Source: Chromatiales bacterium (lineage in GTDB: Bacteria > Pseudomonadota > Gammaproteobacteria > JAGRCI01). From it: a stretch of DNA of 39,343 nucleotides. Shown here in pieces: positions 20,886 through 30,012 of the stretch (position 1 is its first letter; the number at the start of each line of letters is the position of its first letter). The stretch spans positions 1 through 39,343 of the forward strand of contig JAGRGI010000027.1 in assembly GCA_020445565.1 (NCBI GenBank), written 5' to 3'. The position numbers and the translations under genes are program-made. The notes below the pieces were generated by a model. The model saw only the letters and a program-made list of their open reading frames with translations, was not told the DNA's origin and made no database searches.

Positions 20886-21272
20886 TTAGCTTGTGGCTAA
20901 CTGCTCCAAGTAACTCACGATCGCATCAGATTCATACATCCACTGTTTCTCACCCTTTTCTCCTTCGATCCTTAGGCAGGGAACTTTCACTTCGCCGCCT
21001 CCGGCCAATAGTTCTTCGCGAGCTTGTGAATCGTGCTGGGCATCCCGTTTGTTCAGTTGTATTCCCAAGCGGGTAGCGCGTACGCGCACCTTTACGCAGA
21101 ATGGACAGGTCTTGAATTGGTACAGAGTAAGCCCTTTCGTCTTGTCATTCAGCGCCTCCTGCTGGGGTTGGTCGAGTTTGGGACGCCGCGAGGCAAGTGC
21201 TTCATAGGCTAGAAGCATCGGTCCGACCACTAGGCGGATACCCTTGAAAAAGACACGGATGACGGCGCGCAT
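20886..21272 (-). CDS. Glutaredoxin-like / GST N-terminal domain protein with membrane-associated N-terminus
   Basis: The 128-residue protein has a hydrophobic, possibly membrane-anchoring segment (about residues 4-26). A thioredoxin-fold domain follows, with the dithiol active site CPFC (56-59) in LYQFKTCPFCVKV, the cis-proline region VKVPCLRI, and ESDAIVSYLEQL, which is typical of glutathione-binding GST/glutaredoxin domains. It probably reduces disulfides with glutathione, but the partner is unknown. It stands alone, convergent to gyrB, about 190 bases upstream of the cydC end. The start at ATG 21272 keeps the N-terminal anchor, which recurs in related proteins. Confidence 0.88.
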   Translation of the reverse strand: MRAVIRVFFKGIRLVVGPMLLAYEALASRRPKLDQPQQEALNDKTKGLTLYQFKTCPFCVKVRVRATRLGIQLNKRDAQHDSQAREELLAGGGEVKVPCLRIEGEKGEKQWMYESDAIVSYLEQLATS

Positions 21273-21461
21273 ATGGCGACCTCTTTGGTACGAAACTAAA
21301 AGGACACTCTGATCCCGCTCTAGCTGAGGAAAGCCTGAGGCTTGTGAATGCTACGCAGGACAGATGGCTCAACGATAACATCGGATCTTACGAATATTAG
21401 GGTATTATCCCGGCTGGAGCCATATGCAGGAGCGGGGTCTCTGATCAGGCATTGCAGTCAA

Positions 21462-23129
21462 TTACTGCTGACTCAAGCTGCCCTGGTCAAGTCGAAGGCA
21501 TTGATCAAAGGCGTTCCCTAACACCGGCAGGTGGGAAATCCACAACACCGTACGTCCCTCGGAGAAGCGATCCAGGCTGCTTATCAATCGGGTGCTCGTT
21601 TCGTTGTCCAACCCCTCCGTTGGTTCGTCCAATATCAGGATGGGAGAGCGCTTGAGTAAGGCGCGGGCCACGGCGATTCGTCTGGCTTGTCCCCCGGATA
21701 GATTGACACCGGTCTCTCCCAGCCAGGTTTCGTAACCCTCGGGTAGCTGTGCAATGAAATCGTGAATTTGAGCTGTTCGACAGGCGATTTCCAACTGTTC
21801 CTGGCTGGCATCCGGCCGTGCTATGCGCAGGTTGTCGGCAATACTGGCCGCGAACAAATGGCTGTGTTGGGAAACCACCGCGACCCGATCCCGAAGCTCG
21901 CCTGGATCCCAGTCGCGCAGATCGACGCCGCCCAGCATGATTCGGCCGTGACTTGGGTCTCGCAAACGGAGCATAAGGTTGACGAGACTACTCTTGCCGG
22001 CGCCATTTTCGCCAACCAGCAGGGTGCGACTTCCTGGTGCCAAGACCAGATCGACGCCGCGTAACACGGCCTGATGTGCGTCCCGGTGATACTGAAGATG
22101 CACATCGTCAAACCGAAATTCCAGAGGACCCATTGGCAAACACGGATGCGCGGGGTCGGGTAAAGCGATCGGCTGCCCGGTTATCTCAAATAGGCGCTTG
22201 GCGGACTCGCGGCTCTCAGGCCAGGCTTGAAAGGCGGCCGGTAAAGGCGCAACGATTTCGAAACCCGCCAGGGCGGCGAGGACCAGCATTGCCAGTTGCG
22301 GCCCATCGAGTTGACCGGCCTGCAACAAAGGCAGGCCCAGCATCAGGGTAGCCCATGCGGCAAGACCGGCGAGTAAAAACATGGCTGCCTGAGTGATGCT
22401 GGCACTGCGATGCAAGTGGTCCTGGCTGGCAAGCCAAGCGTCTGAGGCTTGCTCGATGGCCTTCGAGGCACGTCTGTCTGAGCCGGCATTGATCAGGTCG
22501 GCCATGCCTTGAACGAACTCGATGGTGAGCTGGCGTACTCGAGAACTTTCCTTCAACTCTCGGACAGAGGCCCTCTCGCTAAACCGGTTGCCCAGCAGTG
22601 GCAATGCGATGCCGCCGATCAGTAACAGGCTAAGGATTGTGCCTGCGATCAATGCGTCATAGTGAGCAAGGAATGCGCTGAAGATCAGTAGTGCGGCTGC
22701 GGCAACGGTCACCGGCAGTAACAGACGCAGATAGAAGCGATCGAGCCGGTCCACATCCTTTTGGATGCGTGTCAGCAGATCACCGCTATGCCGGTCTTCC
22801 AATCCTGCAGGAGCCAAAGGCTCTATCTTACGGTAAAACCAGACCCTCAAGGCGGAAATGAGGCGGAAGGTGGCCTCATGGGTGATGATTCTTTCCCCAT
22901 AGCGTCCAGCCGTTCGGGAGATCGCCAGGGCGCGGATGATTGCCGCGGGGGTGAAATAATTGATTGCCGCCCCGCTCGCGCCGGCCACCCCCATGGCCGT
23001 GATGAACCAGCCGGAGATCGCCAACAGGCCCACATTGGCCAAAACGGTGAGCAAGGACAAGAAGGCTCCAAGCAGCAGCCAGCCCCGATAGTTTCGATAC
23101 AATCCCAGCAGGCGGAGAAAAACCTTCAC
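21462..23129 (-). CDS. cydC: Thiol reductant ABC exporter subunit CydC
   Basis: CydC pairs with CydD in a heterodimeric ABC transporter needed to assemble cytochrome bd; it handles thiols (glutathione, cysteine) and heme. The protein has six transmembrane helices (within about 1-300). The ATP-binding domain has GENGAGKSS, the signature LSGGQARRIAVARALL and Walker B ILILDEPTEGLD. The GTG at 23129, which overlaps the cydD stop as GTGA, gives 555 residues beginning VKVFLRLLGLYRNYRG and matches known CydC starts. An ATG at 23189 would add 20 residues unlike the family. It is the last gene of the cyd cluster. Confidence 0.93.
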   Translation of the reverse strand: MKVFLRLLGLYRNYRGWLLLGAFLSLLTVLANVGLLAISGWFITAMGVAGASGAAINYFTPAAIIRALAISRTAGRYGERIITHEATFRLISALRVWFYRKIEPLAPAGLEDRHSGDLLTRIQKDVDRLDRFYLRLLLPVTVAAAALLIFSAFLAHYDALIAGTILSLLLIGGIALPLLGNRFSERASVRELKESSRVRQLTIEFVQGMADLINAGSDRRASKAIEQASDAWLASQDHLHRSASITQAAMFLLAGLAAWATLMLGLPLLQAGQLDGPQLAMLVLAALAGFEIVAPLPAAFQAWPESRESAKRLFEITGQPIALPDPAHPCLPMGPLEFRFDDVHLQYHRDAHQAVLRGVDLVLAPGSRTLLVGENGAGKSSLVNLMLRLRDPSHGRIMLGGVDLRDWDPGELRDRVAVVSQHSHLFAASIADNLRIARPDASQEQLEIACRTAQIHDFIAQLPEGYETWLGETGVNLSGGQARRIAVARALLKRSPILILDEPTEGLDNETSTRLISSLDRFSEGRTVLWISHLPVLGNAFDQCLRLDQGSLSQQ

Positions 23130-24853
23130 GCCTGCTTCACCAAAAGTTCCTGGTAGCGATCGACACCTTGGGAAAGCGGGTCGGGGCATCCGGCTTCGAC
23201 CAGACGTCCGGCATCGAGTACCACTACCTGGTCCACGTCGCCCACCCCACCGAGGCGGTGCACCACAGAAACGACGGTGCGATTGCGGGTCAGGGATTTC
23301 AATGCCTGTCGAACCTGTTTCTCGGCTTCTGTGTCCAAATGAGCGGTAGGTTCGTCCAATACCACGATGGGGCTGTAGCGCAGCATTGCCCGAGCGATGG
23401 CGATACGCTGTCTCTCCCCCCCAGACAGAGGATGACCGCCGTCGCCCAGGCGTGTATCAAGTCCATCGGGCAGCTCTTTTATGAAGTCCCAGGCCAGGGC
23501 CTTCTCCGCGGCTGTTTGAATCGCGCGATCATCTGCGCCGGGTTCGCCGAGTCGGATGTTTTCTCTTACGCTGGTGGAAAATAGCCTCGGTCTTTGTGAA
23601 ATCCAGGCAACTTTGCGTTGCCAGTCCGCATAGCCGATATTTTCCAGGGGAGTGGAGCCGAGCAGGATTTGCCCTTGTGTGGGCGGGATGAAACGCAGCA
23701 AAAGCGCTACCAGCGTACTTTTGCCCGCGCCGCTCGGTCCCACCAATACGGTGTGCCGGCCGGCCGGCAGCGTGATATTCAGGCCCTCCAGACCCAGGCG
23801 TCCGTCAGGATAGCGAAAACCCACCCCCTTGAAATGAATATCCGCCAGTGTGGGTATCGGCGTCCTCTCCATGACGGCGGGCGGAATGTACGGCTTGCGC
23901 TGCAACAGGCGAACAATGTCCTCGGCTGCACCCACTGTCTCCATACGGGCGTGATGCTGTGCCCCGAGATTACGCAACGGCAGGTAGAACTCCGGTGCCA
24001 GCAACAGGACGAAGAAGCCGTGGAAAAAGTCCATCTCACCGTTCAAAAGTCGGAAGCCAATGAACACTGCGATAACGGCAATGCTGATGGCGGTAAAGAA
24101 TTCCAAGACCGCCGACGAGAGAAAAGCCAGACGAAGCACTGCCATGGTGTTGCGCCGAAACGCGTCGGACGATCGGGCAATAGCCTCTGCCTCGCGCCGA
24201 CTGGCGTTGAAGATCTTCAGCGTGGTCAGCCCCTGGAGCACGTCCAGAAAACGACCTCCCAAACGCGTCAGTACTCGCCATTGGCGTCGGTTGAGTCGTT
24301 CTGCACCATTGCCGATCAGTATCATGAACAAAGGGATCAGGGGGGCGGTGACTAGAAGAACCAGTGCCGACAGCCAGTCCGCGGGCAATACCGCCACCAG
24401 CAGCACTAATGGAATCACCCCAACGAGGGCGACAGCGGGCAGGTAGCGCGCGAAATAGGGTTCCAATCCCTCCACACTGTCTACCAGGACACTCGCCAGC
24501 TCGCCGCTGCGTTCCTCTGCCAACCCCGCCGGGCCGAGTACGCGAAACTGTTCCAGCAAGCGGGAACGAACCGAGCGCTTGATCTGTTGCGCGGCCTGGA
24601 AGGCCCAACGGTCGGCACGCCATTGAAGGGCCGCGCGCAGCGCGAACACCGGCAACAACACCCACAGCCAGGGCATCAACTGCGTTAGGCCCTGCCCACC
24701 GAATACCGCGCCATCCACCACCCAGGCCAAGCCCCATGCCTGAACCACTGCCAGGGACCCGGCGGTGGCACCGGCGATCGCGGCGGCGCGCAGCGGCCCC
24801 GCTACCTGCGGGCGCTGCGCTTTGAGCCAGGCGGATGTATCGAGGGTTTCCAT
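23126..24853 (-). CDS. cydD: Thiol reductant ABC exporter subunit CydD
   Basis: CydD is the partner of CydC. The 575 residues show six transmembrane helices (about 20-285). The nucleotide-binding domain has Walker A GPSGAGKS (372-379), the signature LSGGERQRIAIARAML and Walker B IVVLDEPTAHLD. It begins 9 bases after the cydX stop and overlaps cydC by four bases, so the assembly transporter is probably co-transcribed with the oxidase. Length and motif order are those of the family. Confidence 0.95.
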   Translation of the reverse strand: METLDTSAWLKAQRPQVAGPLRAAAIAGATAGSLAVVQAWGLAWVVDGAVFGGQGLTQLMPWLWVLLPVFALRAALQWRADRWAFQAAQQIKRSVRSRLLEQFRVLGPAGLAEERSGELASVLVDSVEGLEPYFARYLPAVALVGVIPLVLLVAVLPADWLSALVLLVTAPLIPLFMILIGNGAERLNRRQWRVLTRLGGRFLDVLQGLTTLKIFNASRREAEAIARSSDAFRRNTMAVLRLAFLSSAVLEFFTAISIAVIAVFIGFRLLNGEMDFFHGFFVLLLAPEFYLPLRNLGAQHHARMETVGAAEDIVRLLQRKPYIPPAVMERTPIPTLADIHFKGVGFRYPDGRLGLEGLNITLPAGRHTVLVGPSGAGKSTLVALLLRFIPPTQGQILLGSTPLENIGYADWQRKVAWISQRPRLFSTSVRENIRLGEPGADDRAIQTAAEKALAWDFIKELPDGLDTRLGDGGHPLSGGERQRIAIARAMLRYSPIVVLDEPTAHLDTEAEKQVRQALKSLTRNRTVVSVVHRLGGVGDVDQVVVLDAGRLVEAGCPDPLSQGVDRYQELLVKQA

Positions 24854-24862
24854 GGGGGTTTG

Positions 24863-24982
24863 TCAGTCTGCGCCTTCGCAGATCTCGTCATCCAGGCAGC
24901 GCTCCGTTTCCAGCCACATGACATTGATAACGCCCAAGGCCAGCGCCAGCAGCACGCCCAAGATCCAAGTGAAATACCACAT
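24863..24982 (-). CDS. cydX: Cytochrome bd oxidase small subunit CydX
   Basis: A 39-residue protein reading leftwards from the ATG at 24982. It begins MWYFTWILGVLLALALGV, the hallmark CydX N-terminus, has a single transmembrane helix and ends in an acidic tail with two cysteines (CLDDEIC). CydX stabilises the hemes of cytochrome bd. The gene lies between cydB and cydD, as expected; it is too short for routine gene finding. Confidence 0.95.
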   Translation of the reverse strand: MWYFTWILGVLLALALGVINVMWLETERCLDDEICEGAD

Positions 24983-25000
24983 AGCGATTGCCTCCGGTGG

Positions 25001-26143
25001 TTAATAGGCCAGATGTGTCTGATCGCGAATTTCTTCCACGGTCACCACACGCCACATCTTGTAAAAGTTCCAGGCGGTGTAGGAAACCACGATAGGCACG
25101 AAGACCACCGCGGCGATAAACATCACGTTCAAGGTCAGATGACTGGAAGAGGCATCCCACAGGGTCAAGCTGTGATTCGGATGGGTGCTGGAAGGCATCA
25201 CGAAGGGGAACATTGAGACACCGGCGGTGAAGATCACCCCGGTCTGGGTCAGTGAGGTCATCAGGAAGGCCCAGCCCCCCTTGCGAAACACGGTAAACAG
25301 CATGGCGAGCAAAGTACTGCCAAAGGCCAGGGCCGGTGCCGCCAACAGCCAGGGATAGTTGCCATAATTTTCCAGCCACGCACCGGCAGCAATCACCACC
25401 TCTTTCCTGAGTGGGTTGGGCAGCGCCGCGTGATCCGGTGCGGAGACGATGCGGTAGCCGTCGATGCCCATGGCCAGCCAGATTCCGGCAAAGGCAAAGC
25501 TGACCAGGAAAACGGTACCCGCGATATGCGTTGCACTGCGGGCACGGCTGGCGATGGGATCGGCGGCGCGCATTTGCAACCAGACCGCCCCGTGCATGAC
25601 GATCATGGACAGACTCACCAGGCCCGCCACAAGGGCAAAGGGATTGAGCAGGGCGAAGAAGCTACCGCTGTACCAGGGTCGCATAAAATCGTCGAAATGG
25701 AATGGAACTCCCTGTAACAGATTGCCAAATGCCACACCGAAGACCAGTACAGGCACACCGCTTCCGACCAGCAGTCCCCAGTCCCAGGTATTGCGCCAGC
25801 GGGGAGAATCCAATTTGGAGCGGTAATCGAATCCGACCGGTCGCAGGAACAGTGCAAACAGCACCAGGATCATGGCGAAGTAAAAACCCGAGAAGGCGGT
25901 GGCATAGACCGCGGGCCAGGCGGCGAAGATTGCGCCACCAGCGGTGATGAACCATACCTGGTTGCCGTCCCAATGCGGACCGACGGTATTGATGATGACC
26001 CGGCGTTCGTCGTCGTTTTTACCGAGGAAGGGCAATAGGGCGCCCACACCCATATCCATACCGTCCATGATGGCAAAGCCGACCAGCAGGATGCCCACCA
26101 GCAACCACCAGACCAGCTTCAAGGTTTCATAATCGAGAATCAT
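25001..26143 (-). CDS. cydB: Cytochrome bd ubiquinol oxidase subunit II
   Basis: CydB is the second large subunit of cytochrome bd and stabilises the heme-bearing CydA. The 380 residues (E. coli 379) have about eight or nine transmembrane helices. The characteristic segments DGMDMGVGALLPFLGKNDDERRVIINTVGPHWDGNQVWFITAGGA and RPVGFDYRSKL are present. It lies 13 bases downstream of cydA and is followed by cydX. Confidence 0.97.
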   Translation of the reverse strand: MILDYETLKLVWWLLVGILLVGFAIMDGMDMGVGALLPFLGKNDDERRVIINTVGPHWDGNQVWFITAGGAIFAAWPAVYATAFSGFYFAMILVLFALFLRPVGFDYRSKLDSPRWRNTWDWGLLVGSGVPVLVFGVAFGNLLQGVPFHFDDFMRPWYSGSFFALLNPFALVAGLVSLSMIVMHGAVWLQMRAADPIASRARSATHIAGTVFLVSFAFAGIWLAMGIDGYRIVSAPDHAALPNPLRKEVVIAAGAWLENYGNYPWLLAAPALAFGSTLLAMLFTVFRKGGWAFLMTSLTQTGVIFTAGVSMFPFVMPSSTHPNHSLTLWDASSSHLTLNVMFIAAVVFVPIVVSYTAWNFYKMWRVVTVEEIRDQTHLAY

Positions 26144-26156
26144 GGCGAAGGCTCCT

Positions 26157-27755
26157 TCAATCTTTGCGGGCTTCGGCGGGTACCCCTTCCAGGGCGGCGC
26201 TGCCGGTGGTTTGTTCGAAGTGATAGCGTCCGCTGTGCAGGGAGCTGGGACCCAGGCGTGCGAATTTGAACATCAGGAACAGCTCAATCACGGCCAGCAC
26301 GGTGTAGAACAATACGAAGCCCGACAGGCTGATAATCAGATCGGTGACCGTCAGGGAAGAGGTCGCCAGAAAGGTGGGCAGTACCTCACCGATGGCCCAG
26401 GGCTGACGGCCGTACTCCGCCACCAGCCAGCCGGTTTCGATGGCGATCCAGGGTAGCGGGATGCCATACAGGAAAAGGCGCAACAGCCAACGATGGCGTT
26501 CCAGGCGCCGCTTGGCGATCAGGTAAAACCCTGCGGTGAACATGAACAGCATGACGAAGCCCGCGAAGACCATGATGCGGAAAGACCAGAACATCACCGT
26601 TACGTCAGGTATCGTGCCACGCGCGGCTTGAACGATTTGCTCCTCGGTAGCGTCCACCACCCTGGGTGTGAATTGTTTCAACAGAAGACCGTAGCCCAGG
26701 TCTTTCTTGTGCTGATCGAACAAGGCCTGGGTGGCCTCGTCGGCGTCGCCGGTGCGGATGACTTCGAGGGCGCGGTAGGCTTCGATACCGGAACGGATTC
26801 GGCTTTCCGCCCGTTTTTGCAGATCGCGGATACCGATGACTTCTTCGTCCAACGATCGGGTAGCGATGATTCCCAGGGCGTAGGGAATCTTAACCGCCCC
26901 ATGGGTGACCTGCTCCTTGTCGTCAGGCCAACCGAACAGCGTAAAGGCTGCTGGCGGTTCCTCGGTATTCCATTCCGCTTCGATGGCGGCGAGTTTGACC
27001 TTCTGCACCTCTCCCACTTCGTAACCGGACTCGTCGCCCAGTACGATCACGGACAAAATGGACGCCAGGCCGAATCCCATCGCCACCGCGATGGAACGGC
27101 GGGCGAAACCCAGGTCGCGTTTGTTCAACAGATAAAACGCCGAGATGCCGGCGACAAACATCGATGCGGCCACATAACCCGCGGCCACGGTGTGCACGAA
27201 CTTCACCTGCGCAACGGGATTAAAGAACACGTCTGCGAAGCTGGTCATTTCCATGCGCATGGTTTCGGCGCTGAATTCCGCCCCCACCGGATTTTGCATC
27301 CAGCCATTGGCAATCAGTATCCACAGAGCAGAGAGGTTGGTGCCCAGGGCGGTGAGGAAGGTCACCGCCAGGTGTTGTACCTTGGTGAGGCGTTCCCAAC
27401 CCAGGAAGAACATGCCGACAAAGGTCGATTCGAGGAAGAAGGCCATCAGTCCCTCGATGGCCAGGGGCGCGCCGAACACATCGCCCACGTAGTGGGAGTA
27501 GTAGGACCAGTTGGTACCGAACTCGAACTCCATGGTCAGGCCGGTGGTCACCCCAAGGGCGAAGTTGATGCCGAACAGCTTGCCCCAAAATTTGGTCATA
27601 TCCTTGTAGACCTGCTTGCCGGTCATCACATAGACCGACTCCATGATCACAAGGATCCAGGTGAGACCGAGAGTGAGCGGGACGAACAGGAAGTGGTAGA
27701 GCGCCGTGATGGCAAATTGCCACCGAGACAGTTCGATCATGGAGGCGTCAAGCAT
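26157..27755 (-). CDS. cydA: Cytochrome bd ubiquinol oxidase subunit I
   Basis: CydA carries the three hemes (b558, b595, d) and oxidises quinol while reducing O2 to water with high affinity. The 532 residues include the heme ligands His21 (ALYHF; E. coli His19), the His of VKFVHTVAAGYV (E. coli His186) and the Met of FWSFRIMV (E. coli Met393). The quinol motif GWLVAEYGRQPW is also present. The long periplasmic Q-loop, as in E. coli, is retained. The first ATG (27755) is chosen because of an AGGAG site 9 bases upstream. An in-frame ATG five codons later is possible. A Crp/Fnr-type palindrome lies about 104 bases upstream. Confidence 0.98.
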   Translation of the reverse strand: MLDASMIELSRWQFAITALYHFLFVPLTLGLTWILVIMESVYVMTGKQVYKDMTKFWGKLFGINFALGVTTGLTMEFEFGTNWSYYSHYVGDVFGAPLAIEGLMAFFLESTFVGMFFLGWERLTKVQHLAVTFLTALGTNLSALWILIANGWMQNPVGAEFSAETMRMEMTSFADVFFNPVAQVKFVHTVAAGYVAASMFVAGISAFYLLNKRDLGFARRSIAVAMGFGLASILSVIVLGDESGYEVGEVQKVKLAAIEAEWNTEEPPAAFTLFGWPDDKEQVTHGAVKIPYALGIIATRSLDEEVIGIRDLQKRAESRIRSGIEAYRALEVIRTGDADEATQALFDQHKKDLGYGLLLKQFTPRVVDATEEQIVQAARGTIPDVTVMFWSFRIMVFAGFVMLFMFTAGFYLIAKRRLERHRWLLRLFLYGIPLPWIAIETGWLVAEYGRQPWAIGEVLPTFLATSSLTVTDLIISLSGFVLFYTVLAVIELFLMFKFARLGPSSLHSGRYHFEQTTGSAALEGVPAEARKD

Positions 27756-27858
27756 GACGACAGGCTCCTCATGAAAACGCGGAAGGAAAGAGAGGAAAAG
27801 CCCGCTGGAGGCGAGCCTGGACTACCGGAAAGTTTGCCCTAGCTGCGAGGCCGCTCGC

Positions 27859-27874
27859 ATTGCGAACCCGCAAT
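27859..27874. promoter_or_regulatory. Crp/Fnr-family operator-like palindrome upstream of cydA
   Basis: ATTGCG-N4-CGCAAT is a perfect inverted repeat. It fits the FixK-type consensus TTG(A/C)-N6-(T/G)CAA of the Crp/Fnr regulator family. On the minus strand a weak -10-like CAAACT (27831-27836) lies about 33 bases downstream from its centre, close to the spacing of class II activator promoters. No regulator gene is in the window. Confidence 0.4.
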
Positions 27875-28091
27875 TGGGAAATCTGGAGTGCTGGGAGCCT
27901 GCCGGATTATGGGCATCGGCGTGGCTATATGGACCTGGAATCCCTGCCGGGACGATGGATGGGTAGTGCCGCCATTCAGCCACGGAACGGCGAAATCCGG
28001 TCACGGGGAGGAAAAAGTGGGCGCGAGCTCTGAACCAGAAAGTCGATGAGCGCCAGGAGGTCGTGGCTGGAACGGCCGCGAAAGGACCCCT

Positions 28092-28259
28092 TTAGTTGGT
28101 CTTGCGTCTGGACAAAAACACGAAAGGGATCGCCAAGGGGCCGAATAAGGCGCCCATCACGCCCCAGAACACCGCATTGGCTCCACGTTTCTTTGCGATT
28201 TGATGGCAGATAACCACAGACGCCAAGACGATAAGCAAGAGCAGGATCAATTGCGCCAT
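28092..28259 (-). CDS. Small two-helix membrane protein of unknown function
   Basis: A 55-residue reading frame from the ATG at 28259, preceded by AGGA about 11 bases upstream. The sequence has a first helix (MAQLILLLLIVLASVVI), a short basic loop (HQIAKKRGAN) and a second helix (VFWGVMGALFGPLAIPFVFL), and ends in RRKTN. The Gly-Pro second helix after a KKRG loop resembles many small uncharacterised bacterial inner-membrane proteins. I cannot assign a function. It is 336 bases upstream of cydA on the same strand. The 27756-28091 stretch between holds only the palindrome described above. Confidence 0.65.
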   Translation of the reverse strand: MAQLILLLLIVLASVVICHQIAKKRGANAVFWGVMGALFGPLAIPFVFLSRRKTN

Positions 28260-28703
28260 AATTGCTTTTTCCTGTTGTCGGAATACGTGTTTTCGTTGCC
28301 AGAGTGGCGATCAAGAGCACCGTTGCAAGTGACGGAAATCAAATGGGCATAGGGGCTCCCGTGTTTGTGGAGGTACTCACGGCCATTGTGTCGCTACCGA
28401 GCGTGCCTGGTCCATTGCTGATTCGAAAGATTCAGCGACTGCCGGCCAGGGCCGGGTTTATTTCGGAGGAACGGGAAAGCTTTCTCGCCGGGCGTGGCGA
28501 CGCCTTCAGGAATCGCGACAAAGATAATGTTGCTGCTTGGATTCACACGCTGCGGCGTTTCGAGTTCGACGGACTCACACAGCCGATCCTATTTTTCCAT
28601 GTACACCCATGAACTCCGAAATGCCAGACGCGAAGCCACTGCCAGGCGGAGGCCCCGGCAGCGTTTCGTCATAGCCCTCAAGCGGGTGCTGGCGCGGTTG
28701 CCC
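28260..28703. other. Intergenic region with no supported gene
   Basis: This 444-base gap lies between the octaheme cytochrome end and the small membrane protein. A plus-strand frame of 116 codons (28262-28612) has no recognisable domain, no ribosome binding site and unremarkable composition; I do not call it a gene. An imperfect GC-rich repeat, CTGCC-N13-GGCAG (about 28637-28660), could help end transcription of the cytochrome gene. Confidence 0.45.
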
Positions 28704-29939
28704 TCAGCTCTTCCCGGCCTTTGCGCGTAAGTCGTGCGCCATCTCCTTAATCTCCGCCAGATCGCGAATCATCTCGCTCCATCCGTACCACAGGGCGTAG
28801 TCCGGATTGGCGTGGAAGGTACCCTGGAAGGCCCGCATGCGGTGTTTCAGGTGCATCACGAACAGGCGTTGCTCAATGGGGCGAGGTGCGTCGTGGAAGG
28901 TGAGCAGATCCGGGAAGGCGTAACTGTAACCTTCGGGTTTCTCAATGATGCCGTCCTGGTACAGGCCGGCGATGATACGAATCGCTTCGGCGAGCAGATG
29001 ATCCACCTCGCGGATCATATCGTCGCCCTTGGCCAGCTCTCCTTTGGCGAAGTTCTCTGAGTGGCATTGCGAGCAGGCATTGATCAACTTGGCACGTTCA
29101 GCGTCGAAGTCCTCCTGGGTCAGGCGGGCGACCTGGGCCGCCTTCACGACCTCCAGACGCGGGGTAGGATTGCCTTCGGGATCGAGCACGCCCAGGGCTT
29201 GCAGAATGGTGACCTGGTCAGCCTTCCACTGCGGGTCCTCGGGCAACGGCAGGCGCACGGCAAGGAAGCCCCAAGGCGTGCGTACCTCGTGATTGCCTTC
29301 TTGCATATGGCAGGTCTGGCAGGTGGGGGCGACACTTTGCTCGGGCATCTTGCCCAGTTGTTTCAGGCTGTGGCGTACGCCGTGTTTGGAGCTGGAGTAC
29401 ATCTCCCATTGCGGGTGATCAAATCCCATGTGGCAGGTCTGACAGGCCTGGGGCTGGCGGGCTTCTTCGACGGAAAAGGTATGCCGCGTGTGACAGGAAT
29501 CGCAGGCGGCATGGCCGAAACGATTGCCATTGGCCTTTAGCTTGGCGACCTCGTCTATGCCCTTGGGACCGATCTTGTGGCAGCCGCCGCAGCCCTTCAT
29601 GCCTTCAGTCAACGCGACGGGCAGGGCGTGGGTGGTGGGCATGGCGTTCAGGGCCGCCCAGGCGAAGGCGTGCTTACCTTTGCTGAATTCCTCAAGACGA
29701 TTGGCATGGCAGCCGCCACAGGTCTCGGCCGTCGGCATGTTCGCGCGCTCGGCGTCATCGGCATTCTTATGGCCTGTGCCATGGCACATGGCGCAGCTCA
29801 CGCCCATCTCGCTGTGTCGGCTCGACTTCCAGTCCGCCACCACCCCAGGACTGTCCTTCGCGTGGCAATCCACGCAGGCATCGGCGGCTAGGATTGACAG
29901 TGGCAGTAGCAGCAAGGCCAACAGGACAAGGCGGTACAT
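28704..29939 (-). CDS. Periplasmic octaheme cytochrome c, hydroxylamine oxidoreductase (HAO) family
   Basis: From the ATG at 29939 (GAGGAAA ribosome binding site) the 411-residue product has a Sec signal peptide (residues 1-19, cut near LAADA). It has eight CXXCH heme motifs, at residues 22, 49, 74, 117, 146, 166, 207 and 289. The segments CHMGFDHPQWEMYSSSKHG and AFQGTFHANPDYALWYGW are typical of HAO-like octaheme cytochromes. Family members oxidise hydroxylamine in ammonia oxidisers, or reduce nitrite or hydroxylamine (epsilon-HAO of Campylobacterota). The direction here is not known. Whether the tyrosine that crosslinks the P460 heme exists needs an alignment. No ammonia monooxygenase or quinol-oxidising partner is next to it, which favours a reductive or detoxifying role. 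A Crp/Fnr-like site lies 74-87 bases upstream of the start codon. Confidence 0.88.
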   Translation of the reverse strand: MYRLVLLALLLLPLSILAADACVDCHAKDSPGVVADWKSSRHSEMGVSCAMCHGTGHKNADDAERANMPTAETCGGCHANRLEEFSKGKHAFAWAALNAMPTTHALPVALTEGMKGCGGCHKIGPKGIDEVAKLKANGNRFGHAACDSCHTRHTFSVEEARQPQACQTCHMGFDHPQWEMYSSSKHGVRHSLKQLGKMPEQSVAPTCQTCHMQEGNHEVRTPWGFLAVRLPLPEDPQWKADQVTILQALGVLDPEGNPTPRLEVVKAAQVARLTQEDFDAERAKLINACSQCHSENFAKGELAKGDDMIREVDHLLAEAIRIIAGLYQDGIIEKPEGYSYAFPDLLTFHDAPRPIEQRLFVMHLKHRMRAFQGTFHANPDYALWYGWSEMIRDLAEIKEMAHDLRAKAGKS

Positions 29940-30012
29940 GGCAGGTTTCCTCGAAACGGGGGGTAAAGCCTCTCGATTGCAGATCAAAACCGGATTCCAG
30001 CCAAGGTTTTGT

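Noticed and set aside
26493-27842. Plus-strand open frame of 449 codons
   Set aside because: It is antisense to cydA, and its His/Gln/Glu-rich composition is that of a shadow frame.
28262-28612. Plus-strand open frame of 116 codons
   Set aside because: No ribosome binding site, no domain and no supportive context; it may be chance.
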